Shown: piece after piece, positions 56,220 through 64,000 of the stretch
Layout of the letters: every line of letters begins with the position of its first letter
How positions within the stretch are numbered: position 1 is the stretch's first letter
Source: Mesorhizobium sp. BR1-1-16
Lineage (GTDB): Bacteria; Pseudomonadota; Alphaproteobacteria; Rhizobiales; Kaistiaceae
Assembly (NCBI RefSeq): GCF_020165495.1
Contig: NZ_JAIUIE010000004.1
Span: 1-64,000 of the forward strand
Reading direction: 5' to 3'
DNA length: 64,000 nucleotides
Notes under the pieces: generated by a model
The model's input: the letters and a program-made list of their open reading frames with translations, nothing else
The model's database searches: none
What the model was told of the DNA's origin: nothing
Made by a program: the position numbers and the translations under genes

Positions 56220-56585
56220 CTAAAGACAGACTGTCAGGAAGAGCGCCGGCACGATCGTGAGCAGGGTCTTCACAAAGGCCGCGAGGAGCGTTCCGAGGAT
56301 GACCCAGTGCAAGAAACGGCCGGTCTCGTCAGGAGCGTGGCCTCTGACGCGGCGCATCTCGAGGCGCCAGAAGAGAGCGATCGCCGCGAGATGAATGGCG
56401 AGCGCCGAGGCAAGCGCCAGATGGATGGCACCCGCCGACCAGCCAAACGTGCAGCCAATATGGTGCAGCGCATAGACGGCGCTGAGGGCGCTGAACCAGA
56501 GCGCGAAGCCGGGGACCAGCCACCAGAGATCGCCCGCCGACACCGGCGGCCGCCCAGCCGTTCCGCGGGTCACCGGCGTGCTCAT
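56220..56585 (-). CDS. Small membrane protein of the aa3 oxidase cluster, function unknown
   Basis: A 121-aa protein with three predicted helices (LWWLVPGFALWFSALSAVYAL; IHLALASALAIHLAAIALF; WVILGTLLAAFVKTLLTIVP) linked by short polar loops with HHIGC. Its ATG overlaps the stop of the fused coxA gene (ATGA), so it is translationally coupled to it. It could be a small oxidase subunit or an assembly factor. Confidence 0.78.
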   Translation of the reverse strand: MSTPVTRGTAGRPPVSAGDLWWLVPGFALWFSALSAVYALHHIGCTFGWSAGAIHLALASALAIHLAAIALFWRLEMRRVRGHAPDETGRFLHWVILGTLLAAFVKTLLTIVPALFLTVCL

Positions 56586-59125
56586 GGCCGCATCCCGAGC
56601 ATGGTGACGAGCGCCGGCAGCGCCAGTACCAAGCCGATGGCCAGCACTCCGGTGATCGCGGTGTAATCGATCCAGAGCCGGGCGAGGCGGAGATCGATCG
56701 CCCGCGTCGGCCCCGCGCGGCCGGATGCGAAACGCAGCGCCGCCGTCAGCAGGAACAGCAGCCCGATGCCGGCATGAATGGCCATGAAGGTCAGGAGTGC
56801 CGCGGCGGTTGCGCCGAGTGCATGCTCGGCCGGATGCGGGACGATATCCCGGATCAGCAGGACGGCGATGATGATCGATGCGAGCAGGGCCAGCGCGGTG
56901 AGCGCCATGATGCGCTGTGGCGCTTCCCCGCCGACGAGGCGGCCGAGTGCGCGGCGGGCGAGAAGCGCAGCCGCCGCGAGGGCGAGGATGCAGCCAAGCG
57001 CCAGCGCAAGACTCGTATCGGGCACCGCGGCAGGTGGCCAGTTCGGCGCGGCAACCCAAAGGAACAGCAGCCCGAAGACCAGCGAGGTGAAGAGCGTGCC
57101 GTCAGCGACGAGCGTGAACACCAGCGCCCACCAGGCAGGAGGACGGGCGCATTCGGTATGAACCGGCAGGCTGAGCCCGCGCCCAACCGGCAGGACGCCA
57201 TGGTCACGGGCAAGGCCGGCCGTCAGACCTGCGAACACGAACAGCCCGGCGGTCACGACGGCCATGACGAGTGTCAGCGGGTAGAGCTTGGCGAGCATCG
57301 TGAGGACCGCCGAGGCTGTGGCGATCGCGGTCCATAGCGGCAGAAAGGTCGGCCGTGGCAGCACGATGAGCTGCTCCGGTTCGCCTGACGTCATGTGGAC
57401 GCCGAGCGTCTCCTGCCAGCCATTGCGGGCAAAGCCGAGATAGCCTTCGCCGCGCGCCAGTTGCGGCGCCAGCGCACCGACATCGATCCGGTCGGCACGG
57501 GCCTCGATATGCGGCAGCGAGGCGAAGGCATAGGGCGCCGGAGGGATCGGCATCGCCCATTCGAGCGTCGCAGCCTGCCAGGGATCGCGGCGGATCCGCC
57601 GTCCATAGCGGAGCTGCGCGATGAGATCGACCGCGACCAGCGCGAAACCGATCGTCATGACGAACCCGCCGACCGAGGAGAGCAGATTGAGAAAGGTCCA
57701 GCTTTCGAAGGCCGGATAGGTGTTGATGCGCCGGGGCATGCCGAGCAGGCCGACGAGGTGCATCAGGAAGAACGTCATGTTGAAGCCGACATAGATCAGC
57801 CAGAACGCCGGCACCGAGAGCCGATAGACCGCGACGCGCCCCGTCAGCAGCGGCAGCCAGTAATAGAGGCCGGCAATGAGCGGGAAGGCAATGGCGCCGG
57901 CGATCACGTAATGGAAGTGAGCGACGACGAAATAGGTGTCGTGCGCCTGCCAGTCGAACGGCACGATCGCCAGCATCACGCCGGTGAGACCACCGATCAC
58001 GAAGGTGGAGAAGAAGCCGAAGATGTAGAGCATCGGCACATTCCAGCGCGGCCTTCCATGGGCGAGCGTCGCGAGCCAGGCGAAAAGCTGTACCGCCGTT
58101 GGCACGGCGACGATCGCCGACCCGGCCGAGAAGAAGGCGAGCGCCAGATGCGGGATGCCCACCGTGAACATGTGGTGCACCCAGATGCCGAAGCTCATAA
58201 AGGCGAGGCCGATGATCGCCACCACGACAGCGCGGTAGCCGGCGAGCGGCACGCCTGAGAGGACAGGGATCATGGTCGAGAGCAGACCCGCCATCGGCAG
58301 GAAGATGATGTAGACGTCGGGATGGCCGAACAGCCAGAAAAGATGCTGCCAGAGCAGCGGATCACCGCCGCGCGTCGGATCGAAGAAGGCGAAGCCGAAG
58401 GCCCGTTCGGATTCGAGCAGGATCGAACCCAGGATGAGCGGCGGGAAAGCGAGGATCATCATCAGCGCGGTGACCAGCATATACCAGCCGAACACCGGCA
58501 TCCGGTCGAGCGACATGCCCGGCGCCCGCATGGTCAGCGTCGAGACGGTGATCTCCACCGCGAGCGTCAGCGCGGAGATCTCGACGAAGGTCACGCCGAG
58601 CAGCCAGACATCGGCATTGATACCGGGCGTATAGACGTTCGAGGAGAGCGGCGTATACATGAACCAGCCGCCGTCCGGCGCCACGCCGGCGACGAGGGAC
58701 ACCGTCAGGATCGTGCCGCCGAACAGATAGCACCAATAGCCATAGGCGGTGAGGCGCGGGAAGGCGAAGTCGCGCGTGCCGAGCATCTTCGGCGTCAGAT
58801 AGACCGCGATGCCCTCCAGCATCGGGATGGCAAACAGGAACAGCATGATCGAGCCATGCATGGTGAAGACCTGATTGTAGGTCCCCGCATCCATGAAGGC
58901 AGACATCGGTGTCGCAAGCTGCACGCGCGTCAGCATGCCGAGCACGCCGCCGATTGCGAAGAAGGCCAGCGCCGTCACCATGAAGCGGATGCCGAGGACC
59001 GAGTGATTGACGGCCGCGAGCCGCTGAAAGCCGGGGCCCGTCGCCCAGATCTCCGAAAGCTGCCGGTGCAGGCGGAGCGCCGTGCCGGCGGGCGGCGTGG
59101 TGTCCTGATCGATCACGTCGGTCAT
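56582..59125 (-). CDS. Cytochrome c oxidase subunit I fused to subunit III (aa3/caa3 type)
   Basis: An 847-aa protein. Residues about 20-560 form subunit I: heme a His90 (TMHGS), CuB ligand His268 and the crosslink Tyr272 in GHPDVY, the His317-His318 pair (VHHMF), and His403 and His405 (AHFHY). Residues about 600-847 form a shorter subunit III, with WWALVFTLVADGTLFTSLVFGLLFLW and IHAGIGLLFLL. The position of the conserved Glu in HPEVY is Asp270, and the K-channel Lys in PTGIK is Gln346 (VPTAVQLFAW). Asp119 of the D-channel (RDFAFPRL) remains, but its two Asn are replaced. It starts overlapping the coxB stop. Confidence 0.92.
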   Translation of the reverse strand: MTDVIDQDTTPPAGTALRLHRQLSEIWATGPGFQRLAAVNHSVLGIRFMVTALAFFAIGGVLGMLTRVQLATPMSAFMDAGTYNQVFTMHGSIMLFLFAIPMLEGIAVYLTPKMLGTRDFAFPRLTAYGYWCYLFGGTILTVSLVAGVAPDGGWFMYTPLSSNVYTPGINADVWLLGVTFVEISALTLAVEITVSTLTMRAPGMSLDRMPVFGWYMLVTALMMILAFPPLILGSILLESERAFGFAFFDPTRGGDPLLWQHLFWLFGHPDVYIIFLPMAGLLSTMIPVLSGVPLAGYRAVVVAIIGLAFMSFGIWVHHMFTVGIPHLALAFFSAGSAIVAVPTAVQLFAWLATLAHGRPRWNVPMLYIFGFFSTFVIGGLTGVMLAIVPFDWQAHDTYFVVAHFHYVIAGAIAFPLIAGLYYWLPLLTGRVAVYRLSVPAFWLIYVGFNMTFFLMHLVGLLGMPRRINTYPAFESWTFLNLLSSVGGFVMTIGFALVAVDLIAQLRYGRRIRRDPWQAATLEWAMPIPPAPYAFASLPHIEARADRIDVGALAPQLARGEGYLGFARNGWQETLGVHMTSGEPEQLIVLPRPTFLPLWTAIATASAVLTMLAKLYPLTLVMAVVTAGLFVFAGLTAGLARDHGVLPVGRGLSLPVHTECARPPAWWALVFTLVADGTLFTSLVFGLLFLWVAAPNWPPAAVPDTSLALALGCILALAAAALLARRALGRLVGGEAPQRIMALTALALLASIIIAVLLIRDIVPHPAEHALGATAAALLTFMAIHAGIGLLFLLTAALRFASGRAGPTRAIDLRLARLWIDYTAITGVLAIGLVLALPALVTMLGMRP

Positions 59126-59844
59126 CGGGCGATCCTTCCGGCAAGGTCGGGCGCGGCGAGCGCGGCGTCATAGTCCGCTGCAGGGTGCACGATCACGTCG
59201 AAACGCATGCCGCTGTGGCCCTTGCCGCAGAACTCGTTGCAGAGGCCTTCATACGTGCCGGGACGATCGGCCTCGATCCGAAGACGGTTGGCATGGCCGG
59301 GGATGGCGTCGATCTTGCCGGCAAGGCGCGGAATCCAGAACGCGTGGATGACATCGAGGCTGGTGACGACGATGTCGATGGGCCGGCCGGCCGGCAGATG
59401 CAGCACGCCTTCGGTGGCGACGCCGCCGCCGGCAGGATAGGTGAACGTCCAGTGCCATTGCCGCGCCTCGGCTTCGATCCGCAGCGGATTGCCGGCCGGT
59501 CGCGGCAGCAGACGCTCGCCTGTCACGAGTGCAAAGACAACGAGCGGCGTCAGGACGATGGCCGGCAACGCCAGCCCGCCGAGCATGATCCACCGCGCGG
59601 GTGAGACTTTCCGCGCCCATTGCGGGCGCAGGAGGGTGATGCCGAACAGCACCATGACGAGGAGGAAGAGCAACGCGGCGCCGGCCAGCAGCACCCACCA
59701 TAACGTGGCGATGCTGTTCGCGGCCGGACCCGCCGGATCGAGCGTCGAGAGCGGCCCGCCGCAACCGGCGAGCATGGCAGCGGAAGCGGCGACCACGGCG
59801 GCATGGACGAGCGACCATGAACCGCTATGATCGCGCAATCGCAT
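59122..59844 (-). CDS. coxB: Cytochrome c oxidase subunit II (CuA)
   Basis: A 240-aa lipoprotein-type subunit II. The lipobox LAGC places Cys28. Two membrane helices follow (LWWVLLAGAALLFLLVMVLFGI; IMLGGLALPAIVLTPLVVFAL). The CuA ligands are His167 (DVIHAFWIP), Cys202, Cys206, His210 and Met213 (CNEFCGKGHSGM). It accepts electrons from cytochrome c. No cytochrome c domain is fused, so it is aa3-like rather than caa3. The ATG at 59844 lies 27 nt from the divergent DUF2231 start. Confidence 0.93.
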   Translation of the reverse strand: MRLRDHSGSWSLVHAAVVAASAAMLAGCGGPLSTLDPAGPAANSIATLWWVLLAGAALLFLLVMVLFGITLLRPQWARKVSPARWIMLGGLALPAIVLTPLVVFALVTGERLLPRPAGNPLRIEAEARQWHWTFTYPAGGGVATEGVLHLPAGRPIDIVVTSLDVIHAFWIPRLAGKIDAIPGHANRLRIEADRPGTYEGLCNEFCGKGHSGMRFDVIVHPAADYDAALAAPDLAGRIAR

Positions 59845-59871
59845 CCGCAGCGCGCGCAAGGGAAACGGCCC

Positions 59872-60399
59872 ATGGCCCTCAAGAAGATGATTCCGCCTGC
59901 GGCCCGCAAGAACCCGGTGATGCTCGAATTGTTCGAGCTTGACACCGGATCGGCCATCGCCCTGGTCGGTCATCCGATCCATGTGCTGATGGTCCATTTT
60001 CCGATTGCCTTCGTCATCGCGACGCTCGGCATCGACGTCTTCTACTGGTGGTCCGGCGACGTGTTCTGGCTGCGGGCTGGCCTCTGGTCGGCCGGGGTGA
60101 CTTTCTGGACAGGCGTCGCAGCAAGCCTCGTTGGCACCGGCGAGCTCCTGCTGGTGCGTGGCATCCGCCTGCGCGAAGCGAGCTGGTCGCATGCCATCGC
60201 CGCGATGACGCTCGTCGCGATCACTGCGGCGAACTGGGGCATCCGTCTCGACTATCCGCAATCCGTCCTGCCGCACGGCCTCGCTCTCTCGGCGCTGGCT
60301 GCGGCGATGGCGGGCTTTGCGGGCTGGCATGGCGGCAAGCTCGTGTTCGATCATGGCATCGGGATTCTGGTCTCGCCCAAGATCTCGCGCACCAGCTGA
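59872..60399 (+). CDS. DUF2231-type membrane protein
   Basis: A 175-aa protein with four predicted helices. The DUF2231 pattern LVGHPIHVLMVHFPIAFVIATLGIDVFYW opens the domain in segments. A conserved His is in GHPIH, followed by MVHFP. The ATG at 59872 is preceded by AAGGGAA. It diverges from coxB with only 27 nt between start codons and overlaps the convergent CopD-like gene by 49 nt at its 3' end. The function is unknown; it is commonly found beside oxidase subunit genes in proteobacteria. Confidence 0.8.
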   Translation: MALKKMIPPAARKNPVMLELFELDTGSAIALVGHPIHVLMVHFPIAFVIATLGIDVFYWWSGDVFWLRAGLWSAGVTFWTGVAASLVGTGELLLVRGIRLREASWSHAIAAMTLVAITAANWGIRLDYPQSVLPHGLALSALAAAMAGFAGWHGGKLVFDHGIGILVSPKISRTS

Positions 60400-60863
60400 C
60401 CGAGCCCGCCGGGCGTGAAGAGCGCTGCCGCAAACTGGTCGGAATCGATCACCGGCTTGGCGAGCACGACCCAGATGATCGCCGTGATCAGCACCAGATA
60501 GGCGGTCGTGAGCGTTATGAAAGCGCGCCGGCTGAAGCTGCGGCCAGGCTCGAAGAGATGCGACAGGACGAGCGCGGCGACGACATGGAGCATCACCATG
60601 AGCGCTACCAGCACCATCTTCAGCGAGAACCACTCCAGGAACGTCGTCTGCAGGAAGATCAGCGCCGTGCCGCTGCCGATCGCGATGAAGGCGGCTGGCG
60701 AGGCCATGCCGACATAGATGAAGCGCACGAAGCGGTGCAGCCGGAAGAGTTCCGGGCCTGCAACAAGGCCCAGGCGCTGTCGGAACAGAAACGGCAGGAC
60801 GAGGAGCCCGCCCGACCACACGGCAATCGCGGCGAGATGGATGAATTTGAGCAGCACCGTCAT
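60351..60863 (-). CDS. CopD-like membrane protein
   Basis: A 170-aa protein with four helices and the pattern LLKFIHLAAIAVWSGGLLVLPFLF near the start, with FLEWFSLKMVLVALMVMLHVVAAL later. It belongs to the CopD/DUF2214-like family with membrane His residues, linked in other bacteria to copper handling or oxidase maturation. It lies 13 nt after ctaG on the same strand. Its last 49 nt overlap the DUF2231 gene antisense. Confidence 0.8.
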   Translation of the reverse strand: MTVLLKFIHLAAIAVWSGGLLVLPFLFRQRLGLVAGPELFRLHRFVRFIYVGMASPAAFIAIGSGTALIFLQTTFLEWFSLKMVLVALMVMLHVVAALVLSHLFEPGRSFSRRAFITLTTAYLVLITAIIWVVLAKPVIDSDQFAAALFTPGGLGQLVREILGETRIPMP

Positions 60864-60876
60864 CGGTTGAGGCCCG

Positions 60877-61605
60877 TCATGCAGCAGGCTCGGCGGGCCG
60901 AAGGCTCGACCATGCCAGCCAGAGGCCGACGCCGAGATAGGGCAACGCCGCCGGTACCCACATCAGGAGCCCCGCAAGCTGCTGATCCGTGAGCGGATCA
61001 AGGCCCCAGGCCGCCGTGCTGGCGAAGTGAACGGCATAAAGTGCGCGCGGCGCGAACACGATCAACGCCGCCAGCAGCCCCATCTGCGCGACGGTCGTGA
61101 CAAGCCCGACAAGCGCCGGCCCCGCCTCGGTCGCCGGCGACAGGACGGCGCGCCACAAGAGCCAGGCGCTGCCGAGCAGCGTTGCCTGCATCAGCCAATA
61201 GGTCGGGACGCTGGCGAGCCCCCATTCATAGGCAGCCGGCATATGCCAGACCCAGAGGACAACCGCCTGCAACCCGACCAGCAGCGAAAGCGGCACCGAC
61301 GGCAATCGCCGCGCCGGGAACGCCACGGCCAGCAACGGCGCGACGGCGGCGATCAGCAGGACATGATGCAGCACGCGCGCCGAGAAGAGCGCCGACGACA
61401 ACGCGCAGAGTGGCGACACGAAAATGAACACCATCAGCGCCAGCGCGGTCCAGCCAGCCCTCCGATCGGCAGAGCGGCCGCTCGCCACCGCCAGGGCGAC
61501 CAGCGCCAGAGCGGCCAGAAGCACCGGATCGAAATTCCACCGCGTCAGAAGATCGGCGGGCACAGCCGCCGGGCCGCAATAGGCGATTGAAAAACTCTCT
61601 GGCAT
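60877..61605 (-). CDS. ctaG: Cytochrome c oxidase assembly protein, caa3_CtaG family
   Basis: A 242-aa polytopic protein of the Bacillus-type CtaG family (PF09678). The segments FSARVLHHVLLIAAVAPLLAV, VLWVWHMPAAYEWGL and AVHFASTAAWGLDPLTDQQLAGLLMW are characteristic; the latter His and Asp residues are conserved. It is needed for oxidase copper-site formation in other bacteria. It precedes the CopD-like gene. Confidence 0.88.
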   Translation of the reverse strand: MPESFSIAYCGPAAVPADLLTRWNFDPVLLAALALVALAVASGRSADRRAGWTALALMVFIFVSPLCALSSALFSARVLHHVLLIAAVAPLLAVAFPARRLPSVPLSLLVGLQAVVLWVWHMPAAYEWGLASVPTYWLMQATLLGSAWLLWRAVLSPATEAGPALVGLVTTVAQMGLLAALIVFAPRALYAVHFASTAAWGLDPLTDQQLAGLLMWVPAALPYLGVGLWLAWSSLRPAEPAA

Positions 61606-61869
61606 CAGGCCCTCGACCTTTGCTGTCCCCGTTCGTCATCCGGCCAGCCGGATTCTCCGTCGTCTCCTGGCACAGGCCGCCACCTCATGGCACAGTGGCC
61701 TCACGCCGGCGCGATCCCTCGATCGATCGCGACGCCGCTTGTGGCCCATCTCCTCTTTCTGGCAGGTCTTCCAGCGACTGGCTAGGCGGAGACCGCAACG
61801 AACCGATCGCAAGATCCGATAACCGGCTAAGCGGTGCTCGGCCTTGCGACGGCGGCGGCGTCCAGCCCT

Positions 61870-62922
61870 TCAGGAGCCGGCGGATGCTGCAATCCGCCTC
61901 GTCGAACCACGCAGGATAATGTCGCAGTCCAGCATCATCGTGCGGGCCGGCAACTCCGCTCCGTCGCCGAGCCGCGAAACCAGCAGGCTGGTCATGACAT
62001 CGGCGATCCGCGCCAGCGGCTGGGCGATCGCCGTGATGCCGACCTCATGCAGTCGGAACAATGCCACGTCATCGAAGCTGATCAGCGAGAGGTCGTCCGG
62101 CACGCTGAGGTGCTGATCCTTCATCCAGCCCAGTACGCCGATCGCCATGCCGTAGTTCGAGGCGAAGATCGCCGTCGGCGGTTTGGCCAGCGCCAATAGT
62201 TGCCGCGTGGCCTGATAGGCATTTTCGGACTTCCAGTCGCCATCGACGACATACTCCGGATTGCCCGCGATGCCGCGTTCCGCCAGCGCCGCCTGATAAC
62301 CCTCAAGGCGAAGACGCGCCGAGGAATCGTGCATATCGCCGGTCAGGATCGCGATGCGGCGGTGACCGAGATCGATCAGATGGCTGACGGCGCGATGGGT
62401 CGCCATCCTGTTCTCGACCATCACGCGGTCGGCCGGCACGCCCTGGATATCGTTGTTGTAGAAGATGATCGGCATGCCTTGGCCGAGCAGCGTCTCGACC
62501 CGGTCTCGGACCTCCGGCGCTCCGTCCATGATCAGCGCGTCGACGCGCTGCGTGGCGAAGAAATCCAGCGCCTCGCCCATGATCCGGCGGTCATTGCTGT
62601 GGCAATAAGTGAGCAGCGCCCGGCCGGTCTTGCGCACCGAACGCGCGAGATCCTCCAGCATGACCGCGTGGAATTCGTCAAAGGACGGCACCAGCAGCCC
62701 GATCATATGGGTGAGATCGGTCTTCATCGCGGCGGCGACGGCATTGCGGCGATAGGACAGCTTCGCAATGGCCGCCTCGATCTGGTCGCGATTGCCACGG
62801 CGGATGGGAAAGCCGTTCAGATAGCGGGAGACCGTTCCGATCGCGACGCCGGCCTCAGCCGCCACATCGGTGATCGTCGATGGCCTCTTCTTTGCGCCGC
62901 CATAGACGGGTGTCTCGTCCAA
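61870..62922 (-). CDS. LacI-family transcriptional regulator
   Basis: About 350 aa. The helix-turn-helix STITDVAAEAGVAIGTVSRYL is followed by a binding-protein-like effector domain beginning HMIGLLVPSFDEFHA. I choose the TTG at 62922, which puts the HTH about 15 residues in, at the usual place; no ATG is nearby in that frame. It is divergent from a GH95 glycosidase gene at 63174, so it probably controls that gene. Confidence 0.88.
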   Translation of the reverse strand: MDETPVYGGAKKRPSTITDVAAEAGVAIGTVSRYLNGFPIRRGNRDQIEAAIAKLSYRRNAVAAAMKTDLTHMIGLLVPSFDEFHAVMLEDLARSVRKTGRALLTYCHSNDRRIMGEALDFFATQRVDALIMDGAPEVRDRVETLLGQGMPIIFYNNDIQGVPADRVMVENRMATHRAVSHLIDLGHRRIAILTGDMHDSSARLRLEGYQAALAERGIAGNPEYVVDGDWKSENAYQATRQLLALAKPPTAIFASNYGMAIGVLGWMKDQHLSVPDDLSLISFDDVALFRLHEVGITAIAQPLARIADVMTSLLVSRLGDGAELPARTMMLDCDIILRGSTRRIAASAGS

Positions 62923-63070
62923 TCCAATATCTCCAGCCGGGCGGATGAATCCGCTCCCTCTCCCTATCGTAACGCGGGTCGCAAGCTCAAGCGAGGCCAG
63001 CGATTTCCGTTCCGCCGACGATGTTTCGATCGACTGGCGTTCGCGCGCCGCGAAGCGCCCAAAGCCAAGT

Positions 63071-63083
63071 TGAAACGTTATCA
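63071..63083. promoter_or_regulatory. Putative LacI operator between LacI and GH95 genes
   Basis: TGAAACGTTATCA is a near-palindrome with AACGTT at its centre, resembling LacI-family operators. It lies in the divergent 62923-63173 region. Confidence 0.35.
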
Positions 63084-63173
63084 TCTCATTTGACAACCGC
63101 GGCTCGAACCGCCATCCATCTGGCAACATCGCGTCACTTCGGGGCGCGCTCCTCTCGAACCAGAAGGCGCTTC

Positions 63174-64000
63174 ATGACCGATCTCGAGCTTCGCTATACC
63201 CGCCCGGCTGCCGTCTGGACCGAAGCCTTGCCGATCGGCAATGGACGCCTCGGCGCGATGATTTTCGGCGATATCTCGCGCGACCGGCTGCAGGTGAACG
63301 AGAGCACGTTCTTCACGGGCGGTCCCTATTCGCCAGTCAATCCGGCGGCCCGCGCTCATGTCGACGAGGTCCGCAGCCTGATCTTTGCCGGCCGCTACGA
63401 GGAGGCGGACGATCTCGCGCATCGCTTCCTGATGGCCGAGCCCTATCTTCAGACATCGTTCCAGCCGATCGGCGATGTCTTCGTCCATTTTCATCATTCG
63501 ATGATCGCGAGCGACTATGAGCGTACGCTCGATCTCGACAGCGCGATCGCGACGACGCAGTACAAGGCAGGCGGCACGACCTTCCGGCGCGAGGCCTATG
63601 CCTCTCCGGTTGCCGGGGTGCTCATCTATCGCATCACGGCCGACCAGCCGGGGACACTCTCGCTCGATGTTGGCATGACCAGCCCGCAGCCAGGCGAGAT
63701 GGAAACCTCGACGCGCGACGGTCTCGCCTTTCGAGGCACCAACCGGCGGGAGAACGGCATCCCCGGCGCGCTCGCGTTCCGCTTCGGCCTTCGCGTGCAG
63801 CATGAAGGCGGGATGCTCAGCAACAGTCCCGAGACGCTCCGCGTCCGTGGCGCCGACAGCGTCACATTGATCATCGATGCCGCGACGAGTTTTCGCCGCT
63901 TCGACGATGTCAGCGGCGATCCCGATGCGCTCGTCGAAGAGCGGCTGGCCGCGGCGGTGCTTAAATCGCACGAGACGCTCCGTGACGAGCATCTTGCCGA
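63174..64000 (+). CDS. Glycoside hydrolase family 95-type glycosidase (N-terminal part, truncated by the window edge)
   Basis: 275 codons are open to the right edge. It starts MTDLELRYTRPAAVWTEALP, then IGNGRLGAMIFGDISRDRLQVNEST, the typical N terminus of GH95 alpha-L-fucosidase/galactosidase-type enzymes, followed by FQPIGDVFVHFHH and YERTLDLDSAIATT. No signal peptide is seen, so it may be cytoplasmic. AGAAGG precedes the ATG. The catalytic domain is beyond this window. The LacI gene opposite it is the probable regulator. Confidence 0.85.
   Translation, partial: MTDLELRYTRPAAVWTEALPIGNGRLGAMIFGDISRDRLQVNESTFFTGGPYSPVNPAARAHVDEVRSLIFAGRYEEADDLAHRFLMAEPYLQTSFQPIGDVFVHFHHSMIASDYERTLDLDSAIATTQYKAGGTTFRREAYASPVAGVLIYRITADQPGTLSLDVGMTSPQPGEMETSTRDGLAFRGTNRRENGIPGALAFRFGLRVQHEGGMLSNSPETLRVRGADSVTLIIDAATSFRRFDDVSGDPDALVEERLAAAVLKSHETLRDEHLA

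Noticed and set aside
61606-61869. Short plus-strand frame between ctaG and lacI
   Set aside because: No ribosome-binding site and no recognisable protein.
63081-63992. 303-codon minus-strand frame at the right edge
   Set aside because: It is antisense to the open GH95 gene, whose N terminus is clearly recognisable.

Overview
GC-rich, densely packed bacterial DNA. A ccoNOQP-ccoGHIS cbb3 oxidase locus with FixK/FNR boxes, a fused subunit I-III aa3-type oxidase, many sugar ABC importers and LacI/IclR/ROK/GntR regulators all point to an alphaproteobacterium, most likely Hyphomicrobiales (rhizobia-related). The genus cannot be fixed from the sequence alone. No rRNA, tRNA, CRISPR array, transposase or integrase was recognised. 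Four decayed or small items (a DNA methyltransferase fragment, an SDR remnant, a frameshifted VOC gene and a 46-codon membrane protein) lie in the first 10 kb.

Left half (1-31 kb): carbohydrate catabolism. (a) 1126-6548, minus strand: an apparently autoregulated operon of lacI, a xylose-type binding protein, ATPase, permease and a GH1 beta-glucosidase, behind a 14-bp palindrome. (b) 6837-14150: an IclR regulator, an RraA-like aldolase, two VOC proteins (one frameshifted) and a CUT1 sugar importer. These are linked by a shared ATTTGAAC operator motif that is repeated with a 21-bp period in two promoters. (c) 14473-20568: a second CUT1 importer transcribed divergently from a mandelate-racemase-type sugar acid dehydratase. 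(d) 20725-22321: an AraC regulator and a small lipoprotein. (e) 22318-28548: a GatZ-type protein, a PfkB kinase, a ROK repressor, a D-tagatose 3-epimerase-type isomerase and two SDR dehydrogenases. Together these resemble the Agrobacterium hexitol/D-tagatose pathway. (f) 28658-30940: an M20 amidohydrolase and an HSL-type esterase.

Middle (31-47 kb): an orphan hybrid histidine kinase, a HAD phosphatase, and an FCD-type GntR regulator divergent from an eight-gene plus-strand operon. That operon encodes a peptide/opine-type ABC importer (binding protein, two permeases, two ATPases), a hydantoinase/oxoprolinase A and B pair and a metal-dependent amidohydrolase. It looks like uptake and ATP-dependent ring opening of a cyclic amide or ureide. 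A small basic-tailed protein and a cold-shock protein follow.

Right part (47-61.6 kb): respiratory oxidases. ccoN-O-Q-P and ccoG-H-I-S are on the minus strand, each set with its own TTGAY-N4-RTCAA box, so both should be induced at low oxygen. A TauE/SafE-like membrane protein diverges from ccoN. Next comes an aa3-type cluster: coxB, a coxA-coxC fusion, a 121-aa membrane protein, and DUF2231, CopD-like and CtaG proteins. The fused subunit I has non-canonical residues at both proton-channel positions. The window ends with a LacI regulator divergent from a GH95 glycosidase that runs off the right edge.
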